This document shows positions 42,401 through 53,200 of a DNA stretch of 64,000 bases, one piece after another. The translations under genes were made by a program, and so were the position numbers. This DNA comes from Dendrolimus kikuchii (taxonomy: Eukaryota > Arthropoda > Insecta > Lepidoptera > Lasiocampidae). A model generated the notes under the pieces. It saw only the letters and a program-made list of their open reading frames with translations. It did not search any database and was not told where the DNA came from. The stretch lies in NCBI GenBank assembly GCA_019925095.2, contig CM034402.1, positions 5,157,501 through 5,221,500 of the forward strand. The letters are read 5' to 3'. Each line of letters opens with the position of its first letter. Positions within the stretch are counted from its first letter, which is position 1.

Positions 42401-45400
42401 AGAATGTAGATTGTCGTGTAATTTAATTTAGGTTTTTTTTTCATAACCTTTAGAAATGTGTAACTTTTATAATATGATCTACAGTCTATATAATAAGTAA
42501 TCTCAGACTAATCAAAATGGTACTTCTAGTCTCTTTTTACTAACTCATTGCTACGTCAACTGCACTTATTTCAACCACTAATCTCATGTATGCGCATTCT
42601 AAATTAGAGCGAGTTAAGGATTTACTAGGGCCTTACGATATTTGGTTTTCTTAAAGAATGTCATACAAGTCGTACCAGTCCGATTGCAAGCTGCTAAAAC
42701 CTCTACTGTTCCAAAGGTGTATAGGTGATCCGCGACCAACAAGCATACAGGCGATTTGATCACACCTCTGAAATCCACACTAAAATTATTAAATTGACGA
42801 AAGGAACTTTATAGGTCTGTTACGCTTTCAAGGAAAAACTATGACACACTTGTACATACGTCTTGTTTTTAAAATAACTCTTTTACCGTTCAGTCTGTGC
42901 GTCTTTGATAAATGAGCTACCTATTGCTGTGACAAGCCAATTCTATACTGTATTTTAAAAATCATATTCAGAAGCATTACTTCACTATTGTGTGTTCCTA
43001 ATGCTGTTATAAATATGTATGTTTGTATTGTCACATGTGTACATGCATGTGTGTATACGTATTTATATTGTTTTGTACTTATATATATTGGGTAGGTATA
43101 CATATCATTATTTATAAACCGCACCACCGTCAGTATCAAAAATCCATCAATCCCTGCCAAGGGTTGCTTGGGAAGACATCGCTTTTTAGCGATAAGACCG
43201 CCCGTTGTAGGTACTCTTAAATGTATAATAATAACAGCACATAAACGTCCCACTGCTGGGCTCGAGCCTCTTAATAGGGGAACGGACAGTATACCCGCCA
43301 CGCTTCTCCAAAGCGGTTTGGCAGGTTTGACACGTCGATTATTTCGATGTGCAGGTTTCATCACGATGTTTTACTTCACCAATGTTAGCAGGTAGTACTT
43401 GTAACATAGTACTATGTCTCATATTTTTCTGTTTATCTATGCATTAATAAATACAATAATTATCTATCTATAAAACCATTTTTGCTGAACTTTGGTGTGT
43501 ACGTTAGTCTCAATAGCGAGAATAGACGTAGGATACTTTTTATCCCAGAAAATTTAATAGTTTATTTATTGGGATAAATGGAATTTTCTGGAGGTTTGCC
43601 TCCAGAGAAATATATTAACGCTTAGATAAAAATTCAATTCAACGTAACCTGTGTCAATAAACTAGGCTTATCCAACAAATAAAACCCCACTTTTATAAAA
43701 TTTTAATAGGATAACTGAGGAAGTATTCTGACATGTTGGTATGTATATTATTGCACGATTTAAAAGTACTAACAGATGGCTTAAAGCGACTGTTTTTTTA
43801 AAGATTGTTTAGTGAATTAATTCCTGTTCTAGATATACTGACTGTAAGACACAGCATAAAGTTCCGCCTTATTTTGATACTTGTCCTTGTCTTTGCGTTA
43901 AGCTCCCTGATAAGAGGATAGTGACGTGGTTAGCCAATTCACTCGGCATAGGGATGACATGAAATATCTAATACACATTCTTGGGAAATCAGGCACATTG
44001 AAGTATGTCATGGAACAGTTGATACGAAATAAACTAACTAAAACAATAACGGATACACTATCCGTCGGTTCATTTAAAATACGGCTCGGGAAGTGATTAG
44101 TCGAGCACGACTTTTATAGCTATGAAGAGTTTATGTGGAAAGAATGCATGATGAAAGAATGACTAAACAGATATACAATGCAAAAGTGGATGGATTCAGA
44201 AGTCGTGGAAGGCTACGACACACCTTCTATGATCAAATTGATCGTGTACTAGCAGAAGGTGATGTCAGGAGCCTTAAGAACAGACGAGCTTGCATGACAA
44301 GAGTTATGAATGTCAAAGAGGCAAGTGAGGTGTGTAAGAATAAGCCTAAATGGCACTCTGTTGTTCGTGCCTACCCCTCAAGGGAACTGGCGTGAAGTTA
44401 TGTATGTATGTAAGAGTTTATGACCTTGTTGTGGTCGTTGAATGAGAGATATCGTGATTTTATAAAGAAATATGCAGCTTTTTGTGTTATTTCAAATATA
44501 TATACTTAATAAACATAACAATGGACATTTATACATGTATTTCTCTCAATAATTTTCAGTCGACAAAAAACAGTTTAACATAAAAAATAAAATTACCTTC
44601 AAAATTCTATGAGAAAAATAGGTTATACACTAATGGGATTGCAACATACCTAATGTTAATCGACCTAATGTCATATCCATAGACATTGACGTGTAGCATT
44701 GTTATGAATAAAAGATTTCTGATTTCTAAGACATTTCAATACGATGATCTAAATATCCGCCATATATGAAAATATACCTCAACAACGATCAAAACACAAC
44801 ATTTTATTCCAGAGGCACACCTGTAAATGCACGTCTTGTGATCCCTGGAATACATTTACTGAATATAAATAACACAATAAAGTCCTAAACGTACCCTCGG
44901 AGCATCGTCTCTATTTTCTGGAACAGTGAAGCGCGGCTGCTCCTATGGAATTGTATGCTCCGACGCTCCCAGTTGTTGCGTTTTGAATGCTCTACGTTGT
45001 TTTGTGAACGGTGCATCTGTTTCCTGTCTATCTCGAAAATTCCGCTGGCTTTTTCGATTTGCTCAGATGAGTCCACGCTGCGTTTCGCGAACGCTGGATT
45101 CACTATGAATTTTCTGAAAGTCAGTTTGTGGTTATTTGCTGGCTGTACCGCTACAGTATATGGTATGAAGCAAATTTTAACCACTTTTGACGCATTTCAT
45201 TTAAACTTTCATATTATTAAAAAATTATTAATTATATTTTTTTAAATAATTTAGATTGTCTTAAATACATCTAGATCGTTAAATAAAAGCTTAACTTTCG
45301 TATTAATAGAATTTAAACCGTCATTGGTGACGTGCATATCTGGGAGACCGGATCGTACGAAGAAGTCGTAGAACTTTACAAAATAGAATAAATACAGTAG

Positions 45401-47888
45401 CACACACGTCCTGTTTTTATAATAAATATTTCACCTTGCAGTCTGTGCGTCTCTGAAATGAGTTACCTACTGCTATAAGATAAGCCAAATCCTTACCGTG
45501 CTTTAAAAATCAGATACAGAAGTATTACTTTTGTAGTGTGTATAATAATTCCTGAAGCTATTATATAAGTATATATATGTTTGTATTGTCATATGTATAT
45601 ATGTATGTGTATATACACACGTATTTATATTATTTTTGTACTTATATATACTATGTTTATTTATCATTCATCATTATTTATTAACTGCACTACCGTCATT
45701 ATTAAAAATCTATCAATCTCTGCCAAGGGTTGCCTAGCAGAGATCGCTTCTTAGCGACACGGCTGTTCGTTATACTATCTCTTATCTTTTCCTACTTCTG
45801 TTTGTATGTTACAAACAGTTTGTTGTTTACATGCTTTGTTGTACAATAAAGAATTGTCTATCTATCTTTTTAACCTGTTATCAATTTCCTTACTTTAAGC
45901 CCCCATCAGTTATTTATCCCGAGGGAGAAACACAGGCGCTGTTTCTGGAGTTTTGTTGCCAACCTGGTGCCTGAGACCGGCGTCACCAGCGATATAAGTT
46001 AACTTTACGTCACAAATAACTGGTTAACGTACTGAATAAATAGAACAATTAGTTATAAAGTTGTTGATTAAGGCTGGTGTGCATAGATTTTTAACCGACG
46101 ATTAAAATAAAATAATCACTTTTTAGCGATATAGTTTTAGCGATAATTTTATTATAACCATCAGTTAAATGTCTATTCACACCTACCTAAGTAGATGCCT
46201 GTACAAAATTAAAAATGTAAATAAATCATTCTTTAGAAGCTGTACAAAATTACCACTATTAAACAAACTTACCTCTGGTAAGGTCTTTTATTTATAATCC
46301 GGCCGTCTTCATCAAGGTAATAAATGACCTTGGAGTCCATACGTCTATGAAGAGGGTCAGCTCTGTGGTTGAATGGGGAATAAGGATCTTGTGGTAGCTC
46401 CCACGCTAAAGCCGCTGTGTTGCCCCATAAGAATATATCGCCAATAGGGGATATTAGTGGATACGTGGTACAAAATACTGAAAAGAAGTAACTTTTTTTA
46501 TGTTATACGGACAGGTCCCTGCTAATTCTGCTCTTTCGATATTTTGGCGTTGCTAAGATATTCAAAGTGTGGTATATTAATGTATTAATAATGAAAGTAG
46601 TTTCTAATAAAAGTCATTCAAGGATGTTGAAGTGTAAGTATATGTTGTGAAGATGGAGCTCGCACGTCCTCCGTTCGAAGTGTTTACGAGGTGGACCCGC
46701 GGGCAATGCCGACGCTTGACGGAAATGGTTCATACAGTTTTAGGTGTTTCTCAAGGCTTCCGGATTGCACCAAGAAACGTCAGATGTGAAAGCGAGTTTG
46801 GTAATTAATCTGATTGGCACAAAAGGCTACGATGTGAACACGACATTTAAGTTCGCAAAAGGTCAAAATAAAGAAGACTTCGCTTTACTGGTGAACAAAT
46901 TTAATGAACATTTTGAGACAAAGTAATATATTACTACGCTCATCCGTTGTAAATTCTTCACAAGGAACCAAGAAATTGGATAATTGATCGACGAATAAGT
47001 TACAGTTCTGAAACTACTTGCCCAGCAATGTGAATTTGAACATCTTGAGGAAGGATCAATACGCGATCAAACAGTATGTGGCGTTTTGGATAATAGACTG
47101 CGCGATAGATTTCTGAGAGCTGATGATCTCGATTTAAATAAAACAATGAAAACATTTCCAGCCAGTGAAATATCCAGTGAAGAAAAGAGGCCGATTGAAG
47201 CTACCAAGGTAGAGATAAGTGACCAAGGTGACTCGTCGGGAGTAGATGCATAAGAAGAGAACGCAGTGGAAGAGCGAGCGGCGACAGCGGCACCTATTCG
47301 GAAGCCTCCTATTCTGGCTGAGGAAATACACGACGTGAAATCGATACGTTTACGTAGTGCCCATCATATAGCGCTTATCGTTGAAATAGTTTTCGGTGTC
47401 TGGCTCAACGAATTATCTATGTACTATGGGCCTTTTTAAACAAATATGTTCAAAGTTAAAAAAGGGTATACATATATTAATTACAAGACCGACAGACGGA
47501 CAGACAAGAAATCTGAAAAAATGCATCGTGTTCTCCATCGCTTACATAGTCTCCTAATCCAGTTGTTTTCTAAACAGTTTCCATGTGCAGATACGACACG
47601 TATAATGCAACATCCAAAAGCGACGGTATTTACTTTCTATCAGGGAGGCTGTCTGTCTATTTTTCTGCTTGATGCAATAAATATACACATATATAAACAG
47701 AAGAAAATGAACCATAACTTACCCAACTGAAAAGAGCTTCCTTCTGGAAACACGATAAATCTTTTTCTTCTGGATAAAATCACATTTTTGCCGTCTGTAT
47801 TTATATCAGTGTTATTAACATCAACATCTTGTGCTTGCGCATAAATATCTGACAAGCACAGATATACAAATATTAACTTGAGGTACAT
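39408..47888 (-). CDS. DM4/12 family secreted protein, gene 4 (five exons, 282 aa)
   Basis: Exons: 47888-47723, 46477-46273, 45113-44895, 42146-42036, 39555-39408; GT-AG with donors GTAAGT, GTAAGT, GTACGT and GTGAGT; 849 nt with TAA. The start is the ATG at 47888; the upstream in-frame GTG is not needed. Signal peptide residues 1-17; SRRKR (39-43) before FIVFPEGSS. Exon 2: VFC and GDIFLWGNTAALAWELPQD, then VIYYLDEDGRIINKRPY. Exon 3: QRK/FIVNPAFA/KRS (123-136), RKQMHRSQ, FHRSSRASLFQKIE. Exon 4: DGKQCILKTLC (Cys205, Cys211), but the usual Glu after the second Cys is Ile. Exon 5: YDEAH and C-x3-YP-x-C (Cys261, Cys268), then a 14-residue acidic/Ser tail longer than in genes 2 and 3. Introns hold a gag relic, RTE-like and family D pieces. 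An ATTAAA variant signal follows the stop. Confidence 0.9.
40185..40230. mobile_element. Fold-back MITE family G, terminal scrap
   Basis: AATAAAACTACATTTTAATT and CGCGGTAATTTATTTGAT are the left terminus only, with substitutions. Confidence 0.5.
40305..40395 (+). mobile_element. Helitron-like 3' end scrap
   Basis: GCACTAATGAAGAATGTTTC, CAAATTCCACGCGGACGACG and GCGGGCACAGCCAG match the last 90 bp of the element at 25304-26069. The final CTAG has become CCAG. Confidence 0.6.
41006..41357 (-). pseudogene. RTE-like LINE 3' fragment
   Basis: The minus frame from 41307 encodes MLRWFGHVERMHDERMTKQI and runs open to the natural stop at 41026, then the TATG tail (41006-41024). Upstream coding continues to about 41357, where a poly(T)-ended retroposon has inserted. 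Near-identity with 49055-49412 indicates recent activity. It lies in gene 4 intron 4. Confidence 0.85.
41359..41456 (-). mobile_element. Very short LINE 3' tail with 12-bp target duplication
   Basis: ATATGTATATGT is present at 41359-41370 and 41445-41456. Between them the minus strand carries about 74 bp: GGGGCGACATAGCCGCTAAC, CCTTTCTAAATAAAG, then poly(A). Only the extreme 3' end of the parent element was copied. Confidence 0.7.
41457..42035. other. GC-richer intronic stretch, probable retroelement 3' region
   Basis: A T-run at 41509 followed by GGTAACACAGGGGGAATG suggests the poly(A) end of a minus-strand retroposon reaching to about 41840. No protein motif could be read. The remainder up to exon 4 of gene 4 is unremarkable. 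Confidence 0.4.
43105..43215 (+). mobile_element. Family D retroposon fragment
   Basis: GCCAAGGGTTGCTTGGGAAG, ATCGCTTTTTAGCGATAAGA and CCGCCCGTTGTA define the family. The usual tail is replaced by the SINE that follows. Confidence 0.65.
43220..43405 (-). mobile_element. tRNA-derived SINE (family E), continuous body
   Basis: The minus-strand body ends in AGCAGTGGGACGTTTATGTG and ATT repeats, and contains GTCAAACCTGCCAAACCGCT. It shows the uninterrupted form of the element that is split at 15921-16290. The tRNA-like head is missing here. Confidence 0.65.
44122..44413 (+). pseudogene. RTE-like LINE 3' fragment
   Basis: The frame 44135-44395 encodes MERMHDERMTKQIYNAKVDG to YPSRELA and the family stop, followed by TATG repeats. 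Arg/Pro changes (YPSREL for YPAREL) distinguish it from other copies. In gene 4 intron 3. Confidence 0.8.
45660..45872 (+). mobile_element. Family D retroposon 3' end with intact tail
   Basis: GCCAAGGGTTGCCTAGCAGA, GATCGCTTCTTAGCGACACG, and the tail TTGTACAATAAAGAATTGTC followed by TATCTATC. This tail identifies the sequence split by the RTE-like insertion at 3936. In gene 4 intron 2. Confidence 0.7.
46655..47335 (+). pseudogene. Ty3/Gypsy-type gag relic
   Basis: The plus strand encodes, in pieces, a matrix/capsid-like gag: a 60-codon frame 46744-46926 with LINLIGTKGYDVNTTFKFA and VNKFNEHFETK, then after stops KFFTRNQEIG, LLAQQCEFEHLEEGSIRD and LDNRLRDRFLRADDLDLNKT. The order and spacing match gag of insect LTR retrotransposons of the Gypsy group. 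At least three stops or shifts break it, and no LTR, protease or polymerase was found nearby. It sits in intron 1 of gene 4, antisense to the gene. Confidence 0.7.
47450..47690 (+). repeat. Family H tail joined to a family B-type 3' scrap
   Basis: ACCGACAGACGGACAGACAA and TGCATCGTGTTCTCCATCGC match family H tails. After it, GAGGCTGTCTGTCTATTTTT and CTGCTTGATGCAATAAATA resemble the family B 3' end. It stops 33 bp before the gene 4 exon 1 donor. Confidence 0.45.
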
Positions 47889-48155
47889 TTTTACTATTTT
47901 CACTCCATTAAATTATAGTACAATTAGTTTACTTGAGTAATTTAAAGAATTGTTCCAGTTTGTTGAAAATTCGAGGGTAGGTGTAGTTTTTCTAAGATAG
48001 ATAAGTCTTCAGTGATTTTGGATTAATGTTTAAGATAAGGATTGAACTGTATTAGAAGTGAATGGATAATGCAACTTAGCAGATTACTTAGTACGGGGCG
48101 TTCACCGTTAATCACGAACAACAAATAAATCTTCGAAACCGTTAACACTAAATAT
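47889..48155. promoter_or_regulatory. Proximal upstream region of gene 4
   Basis: The only sequence between the gene 4 start codon and the mariner relic. No strong core promoter motif was recognised; its role as promoter is inferred from position. Confidence 0.35.
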
Positions 48156-49020
48156 ACAGGCTGTTAAAAAATGGAACACATTCCGACAAAAAAGTGTCGG
48201 GAATAGATGATTTGTTTATAATTCCAAATTCAATTTTTTGTTTTTTTTTATGTTGTTAGATTGGCACAACTGGTTTTCATTTTGGCGCGGAGTTTGAGTT
48301 GCATCGGTTATTTAGATTAAATACAGTACTGGTTTTAGTTAGATCATATCTAGTGTATATTGCGCATTTCATAATGGACAGAAACATCTAACTAAGAGTT
48401 TGTTTTAAATTTTGCATCGCCAGTGGAAGTTCGTTTTCGGAGACACTGAAAAAATGTTACAGAAGGCTTACGGTGAATCGGCTTTATCGAAAACACGTGC
48501 TCATGAGTGGTACAAAGCGTTCAAAAGCGGTCGAGATATGTTGAAAGATTTGCCTCGCCCTGGTAAGCCATCTGCGTCTCCAACTGAAGTTAACATCGCA
48601 AAAGTGAAGGAAATAGTGACTGAAAATCCTCATTAAAGTTTGAGAGATATAGCCGCTGCACTTCTTGTGTGTCACGAGTCGATCCGTATCATTTTAAATA
48701 ATCACTTGGGTATGAAACATATTACCGCTCGGCTAGTCCCAAAAGACCCCAACATTCATAAAACGCATTGTTACTGGTGACGAGACGTGGGTTTAGAAAT
48801 TTAACATGCGAACAAGACAACAAGCTTCCCAGTGGCACCTTCCAACTGAACCGAAACCAAAAAAAACTCAAATTACCACTTCGTGGCACCCGTTTTCATT
48901 CGATAGAAGACATAAAGGAGAATTCGCGACGGGAACTAAACTCAATTCCGGAAGAAGCGTCTAAATAATGTTTTGATGATTAGATTAAGGAGCATACTTT
49001 GAAGGTGATAAAATAAATTT
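48156..49020 (+). pseudogene. Internally deleted mariner transposon
   Basis: The frame 48412-48636 encodes the N-terminal helix-turn-helix region of a mariner transposase (SKTRAHEWYKAFKSGRD, then STEVNIAKVKEIV-like sequence, read here as SPTEVNIAKVKEIVTENPH). A stop follows NPH. The frame resumes shifted through a SIRIILNNHLGMKHITARL stretch. The catalytic core from after the TGDETWV-like point to KLPLRGTRFHSIEDIKEN (48870-48920) is missing, so two of the three catalytic Asp are lost. The element lies between the divergent genes 4 and 5. Terminal repeats could not be set exactly. Confidence 0.75.
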
Positions 49021-49054
49021 GAATAGATGCCTTATAGAAGCCTACAAAGTTATT

Positions 49055-49412
49055 ATACCGAAGTAAGAGAGGGAGTTGGTCTGAAAGAGAGTGTCGGGGT
49101 GAAGGTAAGGAAAGGAATGCTCCGGTGGTTCGGGCATATGGAAAGAATGCATGATGAAAGAATGACTAAACAGATATACAATGCAAAAGTGGATGGATGC
49201 AGAAGTCGTGGAAGGCCACGACACACCTTCCATGATCAAATTGATAGTGTACTAACAGAAGGTGATGTCAGGAGCCTTAAGAACAGACGACATGACAAGA
49301 GTTATGAATGTCAAAGAGGCAAGTGAGGTGTGTAAGAATAAGTCTAAATGGCGCTCTGTTGTTCGTGCCTACCCCGCAAGAGAACTGGCGTCAAGTTATG
49401 TATGTATATACA
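49055..49412 (+). pseudogene. RTE-like LINE 3' fragment
   Basis: Nearly identical to 41006-41357 in opposite orientation. The frame begins after GTTGGTCTGAAAGAGAGTGT and includes RKGMLRWFGHMERMHDERM; a 7-base loss after AACAGACGA shifts the end. It has the terminal GAACTGGCGTCAAGTTATGT and TATG repeats. Confidence 0.85.
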
Positions 49413-49749
49413 AAGTTATTCTAACTCAATATTAATAAGATCGTAAGTCTTTGACTAATGCCAAAGGAAGGAGTAATTATATCTTGAAATTGTACATTTC
49501 AGTAAGCCATTGAGATTTCCAAGACAAATACATAACCCTTGCTTAAAAACAATATTCTACAATTGCTGTTCACTTTAACCTAATAACATTTTTTTTAATA
49601 AGTCTGCACAATAAACTGTTACCAATGTTTTTGTTCTAGAAAATAAAAGCTCTCATTGGAGAAAATAGTTCCAACGTAAATAAAACAATATATTCACTGC
49701 ATTATCTAAGAACACTCTGTGAATAAATTCACCTATATTATCGAAAATC

Positions 49750-49915
49750 TAGTTTAGGCCATGCACACAATATAACGGTCAATAAGAAAGGTGTCAATAA
49801 AATCTATTTTTTTTCAATAACTTTCATTTTATTCATGAAAATATCACACGACAAATATAAGTATGTTGCCTTTGCGTTCAGCGTGTTGTGATAATTTTCT
49901 TTTAGTTTTTTTTTT
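49750..49915 (+). promoter_or_regulatory. Conserved non-coding block upstream of gene 5
   Basis: Aligns with 57790-57960 upstream of gene 6: AGGCCATGCA-ACAA-TAACGG, then TTTTCAATAA, AAAATATCACACGAC and finally GTTCAGCGTGTTGTGATAAT. Both blocks end in a CATTCAG/GTTCAG initiator-like motif followed by CGTGT. As paralogues otherwise diverged at this distance, the block is a good candidate for the core promoter and enhancer. The distance to the ATG is about 370-400 bp here and 1.1 kb for gene 6. Confidence 0.6.
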
Positions 49916-50164
49916 TAGCTTAAGTGGGTCATTTGACTGTACAGATTTTTGATTGTTGAGATTTTAAACTTAGATTAGTTTGTTGTTGTTACTCATTTAA
50001 ATATTAATTATAGTAGTAGCCGTGTGTTAAAATTAAAGTTATAGTTAAACAAAAATCAGTTATCAACTTCATACGTATTAAAATAAGGATATTTTTTTTA
50101 TAGTACAACGACTGTATAAATTAATACAATAAAAGAAAAGTTTAACTTGTTTATATTGTATTCT

Positions 50165-50265
50165 ACCCATAGTCCCTCAAGACTATATATAGAATACTGA
50201 GCTTGGATCACCGTTTTCTATGGGTACCCTGAAAGCTGCTTACATTTCCTCGTTGGATATAATTT
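50165..50265 (-). mobile_element. Retroelement 3' fragment, family C, next to gene 5 start
   Basis: CATAGTCCCTCAAGACTATA, GAGCTTGGATCACCGTTTTC and TACATTTCCTCGTTGGATA match family C in minus orientation. It ends about 18 bp before the gene 5 ATG, so it probably contributes to the 5' UTR. Confidence 0.7.
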
Positions 50266-50282
50266 AATTATATTTAAAAAAT

Positions 50283-53200
50283 ATGAAGACATTTTATCAG
50301 ATCTTCATACTGTGTTATGTGTGTTTTGTTCTGTTTATTTTATTTGACTATGGTGAAGCGAATAGTAGTGCAGTGCTACATAGGCCTAAAAGATTTTTAA
50401 GTTTTTTGAATATCACTCGTTTTTATGTAAGTATAAGTGTTTGTATTATTATTAATCTACGTATTTATAAAGCAAGGAGAGTTCTGGCAAGAGGCTTGTT
50501 CTTGGCTGAACTACCATTATGCTGGTATTAGACGGATTTCAACGAAATTGTATCATTTTGATGGAAAAGCACTGAACTGAAGTGATTTAGATTTATGTTT
50601 ATGTCTATTGACAATTATAGACATATGTACTTCTCACACGCTTTAAAATAATTTGAATGTACCTTTTAAATTATTTCTCTTTGTAACTTTTTGTTTTTGA
50701 ATACTTATACTTAAATTGTTACATACTCACGTCATAGTTCTTAAGTCGCTGGAAGGGACTAACACCTAAGAGACATGCTTGGCCTAGTTTTTTTTTTTTT
50801 TTTGTGTAGACCCGGGTGTCTCCGCCATAGGGTAAGGCAGAGGTACTCTTTTCTTTTATTTTATTGCTTTAAGAGTTTCAATTTATTCTCATCTTTTTTA
50901 GCTACTAAACTATTACATGCAAACACTACTACTGGTTGGGAATTGGTATGTGTTGGTAAGGTGGGTTCTGGATATTTGGTAATAAATTTTGAAAGTATTG
51001 CGTGAAATGGGAAATGTTGGTGCTCGGAGTTGGTTGCTTGGCCTAGTTTAGGTGTTAGTACCCAAACAGTCTTAATTTTAAGACAAATGTAAATTAAATT
51101 TTGGTATCAATAAAATCTTATTATTATTTGGCCTTACTTATAATCGTTTGTTAAATTGTAAGTAACTGCTCCGCGACTGATTAGTGAAAATCTTACCCAT
51201 AAACTCCTCTTTAGTCGAATATTTTAGTTCCCACCTACGTTAATCATTGAAATTTCGTTTATCTGTGCTCCTCTTAGGTAAACAACAGGTAATACACGTT
51301 TATAAGTGAAAAAAAAGATATTCATTGATTAGGGTCTGATTCTGATTCTCTTACTTAAAAGATGGCTAATCGTTTCTTAACGAAATTATTATAAGTAAGG
51401 CCGTTAATGTTTATATGGACAACTTTGGTTGATGATAGATTACAAGACAGAAGCGAACTCTCTAATATCAGTCTAATGTAAAGCCGAATCAGAAGCAGAA
51501 GGTGATGCCAGGAGCCTTAAGAACAGACGATCGTGCATGACAAAAGTTATGAATGTCAAAGAAGCAAGTGAGGTGTGTAAGAATAAGCCTGAATGGCGTT
51601 CTGTTGTTCGTGCCTACCCCGTAAGGGAACTGGCGTGAAGTTATGTATGTATGTAATGTAAAGCCGATTTCTGAATTATCAGTGCAGCAGCGGTGCGTAA
51701 TCGATATGCTCGATGCATGCAGTCCCAAAAGTTTACCGAGCTTGCATTTCCACGAGCCTTGTACTGTATATGACTCATAGAAACCGCATATAAAGGCTTA
51801 AGATATAAAAGCTGCCAAAAATTAACTTTAGCCATATAAAAAAGACTTATCTGCTTCAATTTCGATTCTAGTATCAAAAACTTAAATTATATTTCCTATC
51901 CATAGCTAAAAATCAACTTCAAAGCAAACATGGTTCAGTGGAACCAAATATTCGCTCAAGCAATCGGGTTCCGTATCAATTGGGATGATCCGCCGAACTC
52001 CTTTCATCCGTTCCACAGACTACAAAGAAGAACTGTTTATAATAACCTAGAAATACTTCTGGATAGGTAAGACTTTGTGTTTTACTTCCTCCTTTGTATC
52101 CCTTTCTAGAACGAGGTTCCTTATCGCACGTTACTCGGCGGATGGAGCCTTTTTTTTTACAAGGGGAAATCCGTTTGCGGACCCCCCGCCGGGCAGACTT
52201 CGGCGGGGGAGTGTGGGACTCGCCGGCTAGAGAAGCCGGAATACCCACTAAAACCCCTTGGTGCCACCTGACGCCATGAGCCGGGGTCACGGGATATGCG
52301 TGAGCTTTTCTTCCGCGACCCCGGCTGGCGTGGGCCCACCCCAGCACTGGGGCAGGCCTCTCCGTACTCAGGCGGATAGAGCCTAGACGAAAAAAAGCAT
52401 TAGCGAAAGAAGATAATGCTGACATGCAATTGCGTCGATGACCTTCGATGGCCGTCGATGACCTGCGATGACCTTCGATGACCTTCGATGGCCTTCGATG
52501 GAATTCAAAACTTCGTTCCAACTAGGTGTCCCAAAGAAACCTCATTAGTTTTTTTTTGTAATTCATTTTATAAACCAGAATTATGATAAGCGAGATAGAT
52601 TAGCATTATTTCATAGCCTTCCATCAATTACATCAGGCAGGAATATTATTAAAGCGTTCCACGTGACTTTGCTCGCGTTAACTTTGGATTAATGGAGTAC
52701 CCGAATTTTTGTCAATAACGTAATTTTGAACCTTTTTGATTTTATGTGCAATTTCAAAATCGGTACATTCTGCCAAGATTACTAAGCAACCTGTACATTG
52801 CGATTATCAATGTATATTCTTCTACTCACCAATCCGCCTTGAATAAGCATGATATTATTTATTAAATAACTATTTTGTATTTATCGTCAATTAATGGATA
52901 ACAAAAATCTCAGACTTTTCTAAAAAATTAAATTATGATTTAAGAAAATACTAAAAATATAAATAATATATATAATAATATATAATAATAATCGGCAGAC
53001 AAACACACACATTGTATGTCCCCAAATTAAGCAAGTTACGCTTGTGTTATGGGTAATATACAACGGACTACTCTGGGGCCGATGATCCCAGACACCCAGA
53101 CCATAGTAAATAACGGAGAAAATATGTTTCCGAAATTTACTATACCAGGAATCGAACCCGGAACCTCTGCGTTGCAGTGAGGTACGCCGGCAAAGGCTTA

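Noticed and set aside
48768..48968. A 66-codon frame considered separately
   Set aside because: It is the shifted C-terminal part of the mariner relic joined across an internal deletion.
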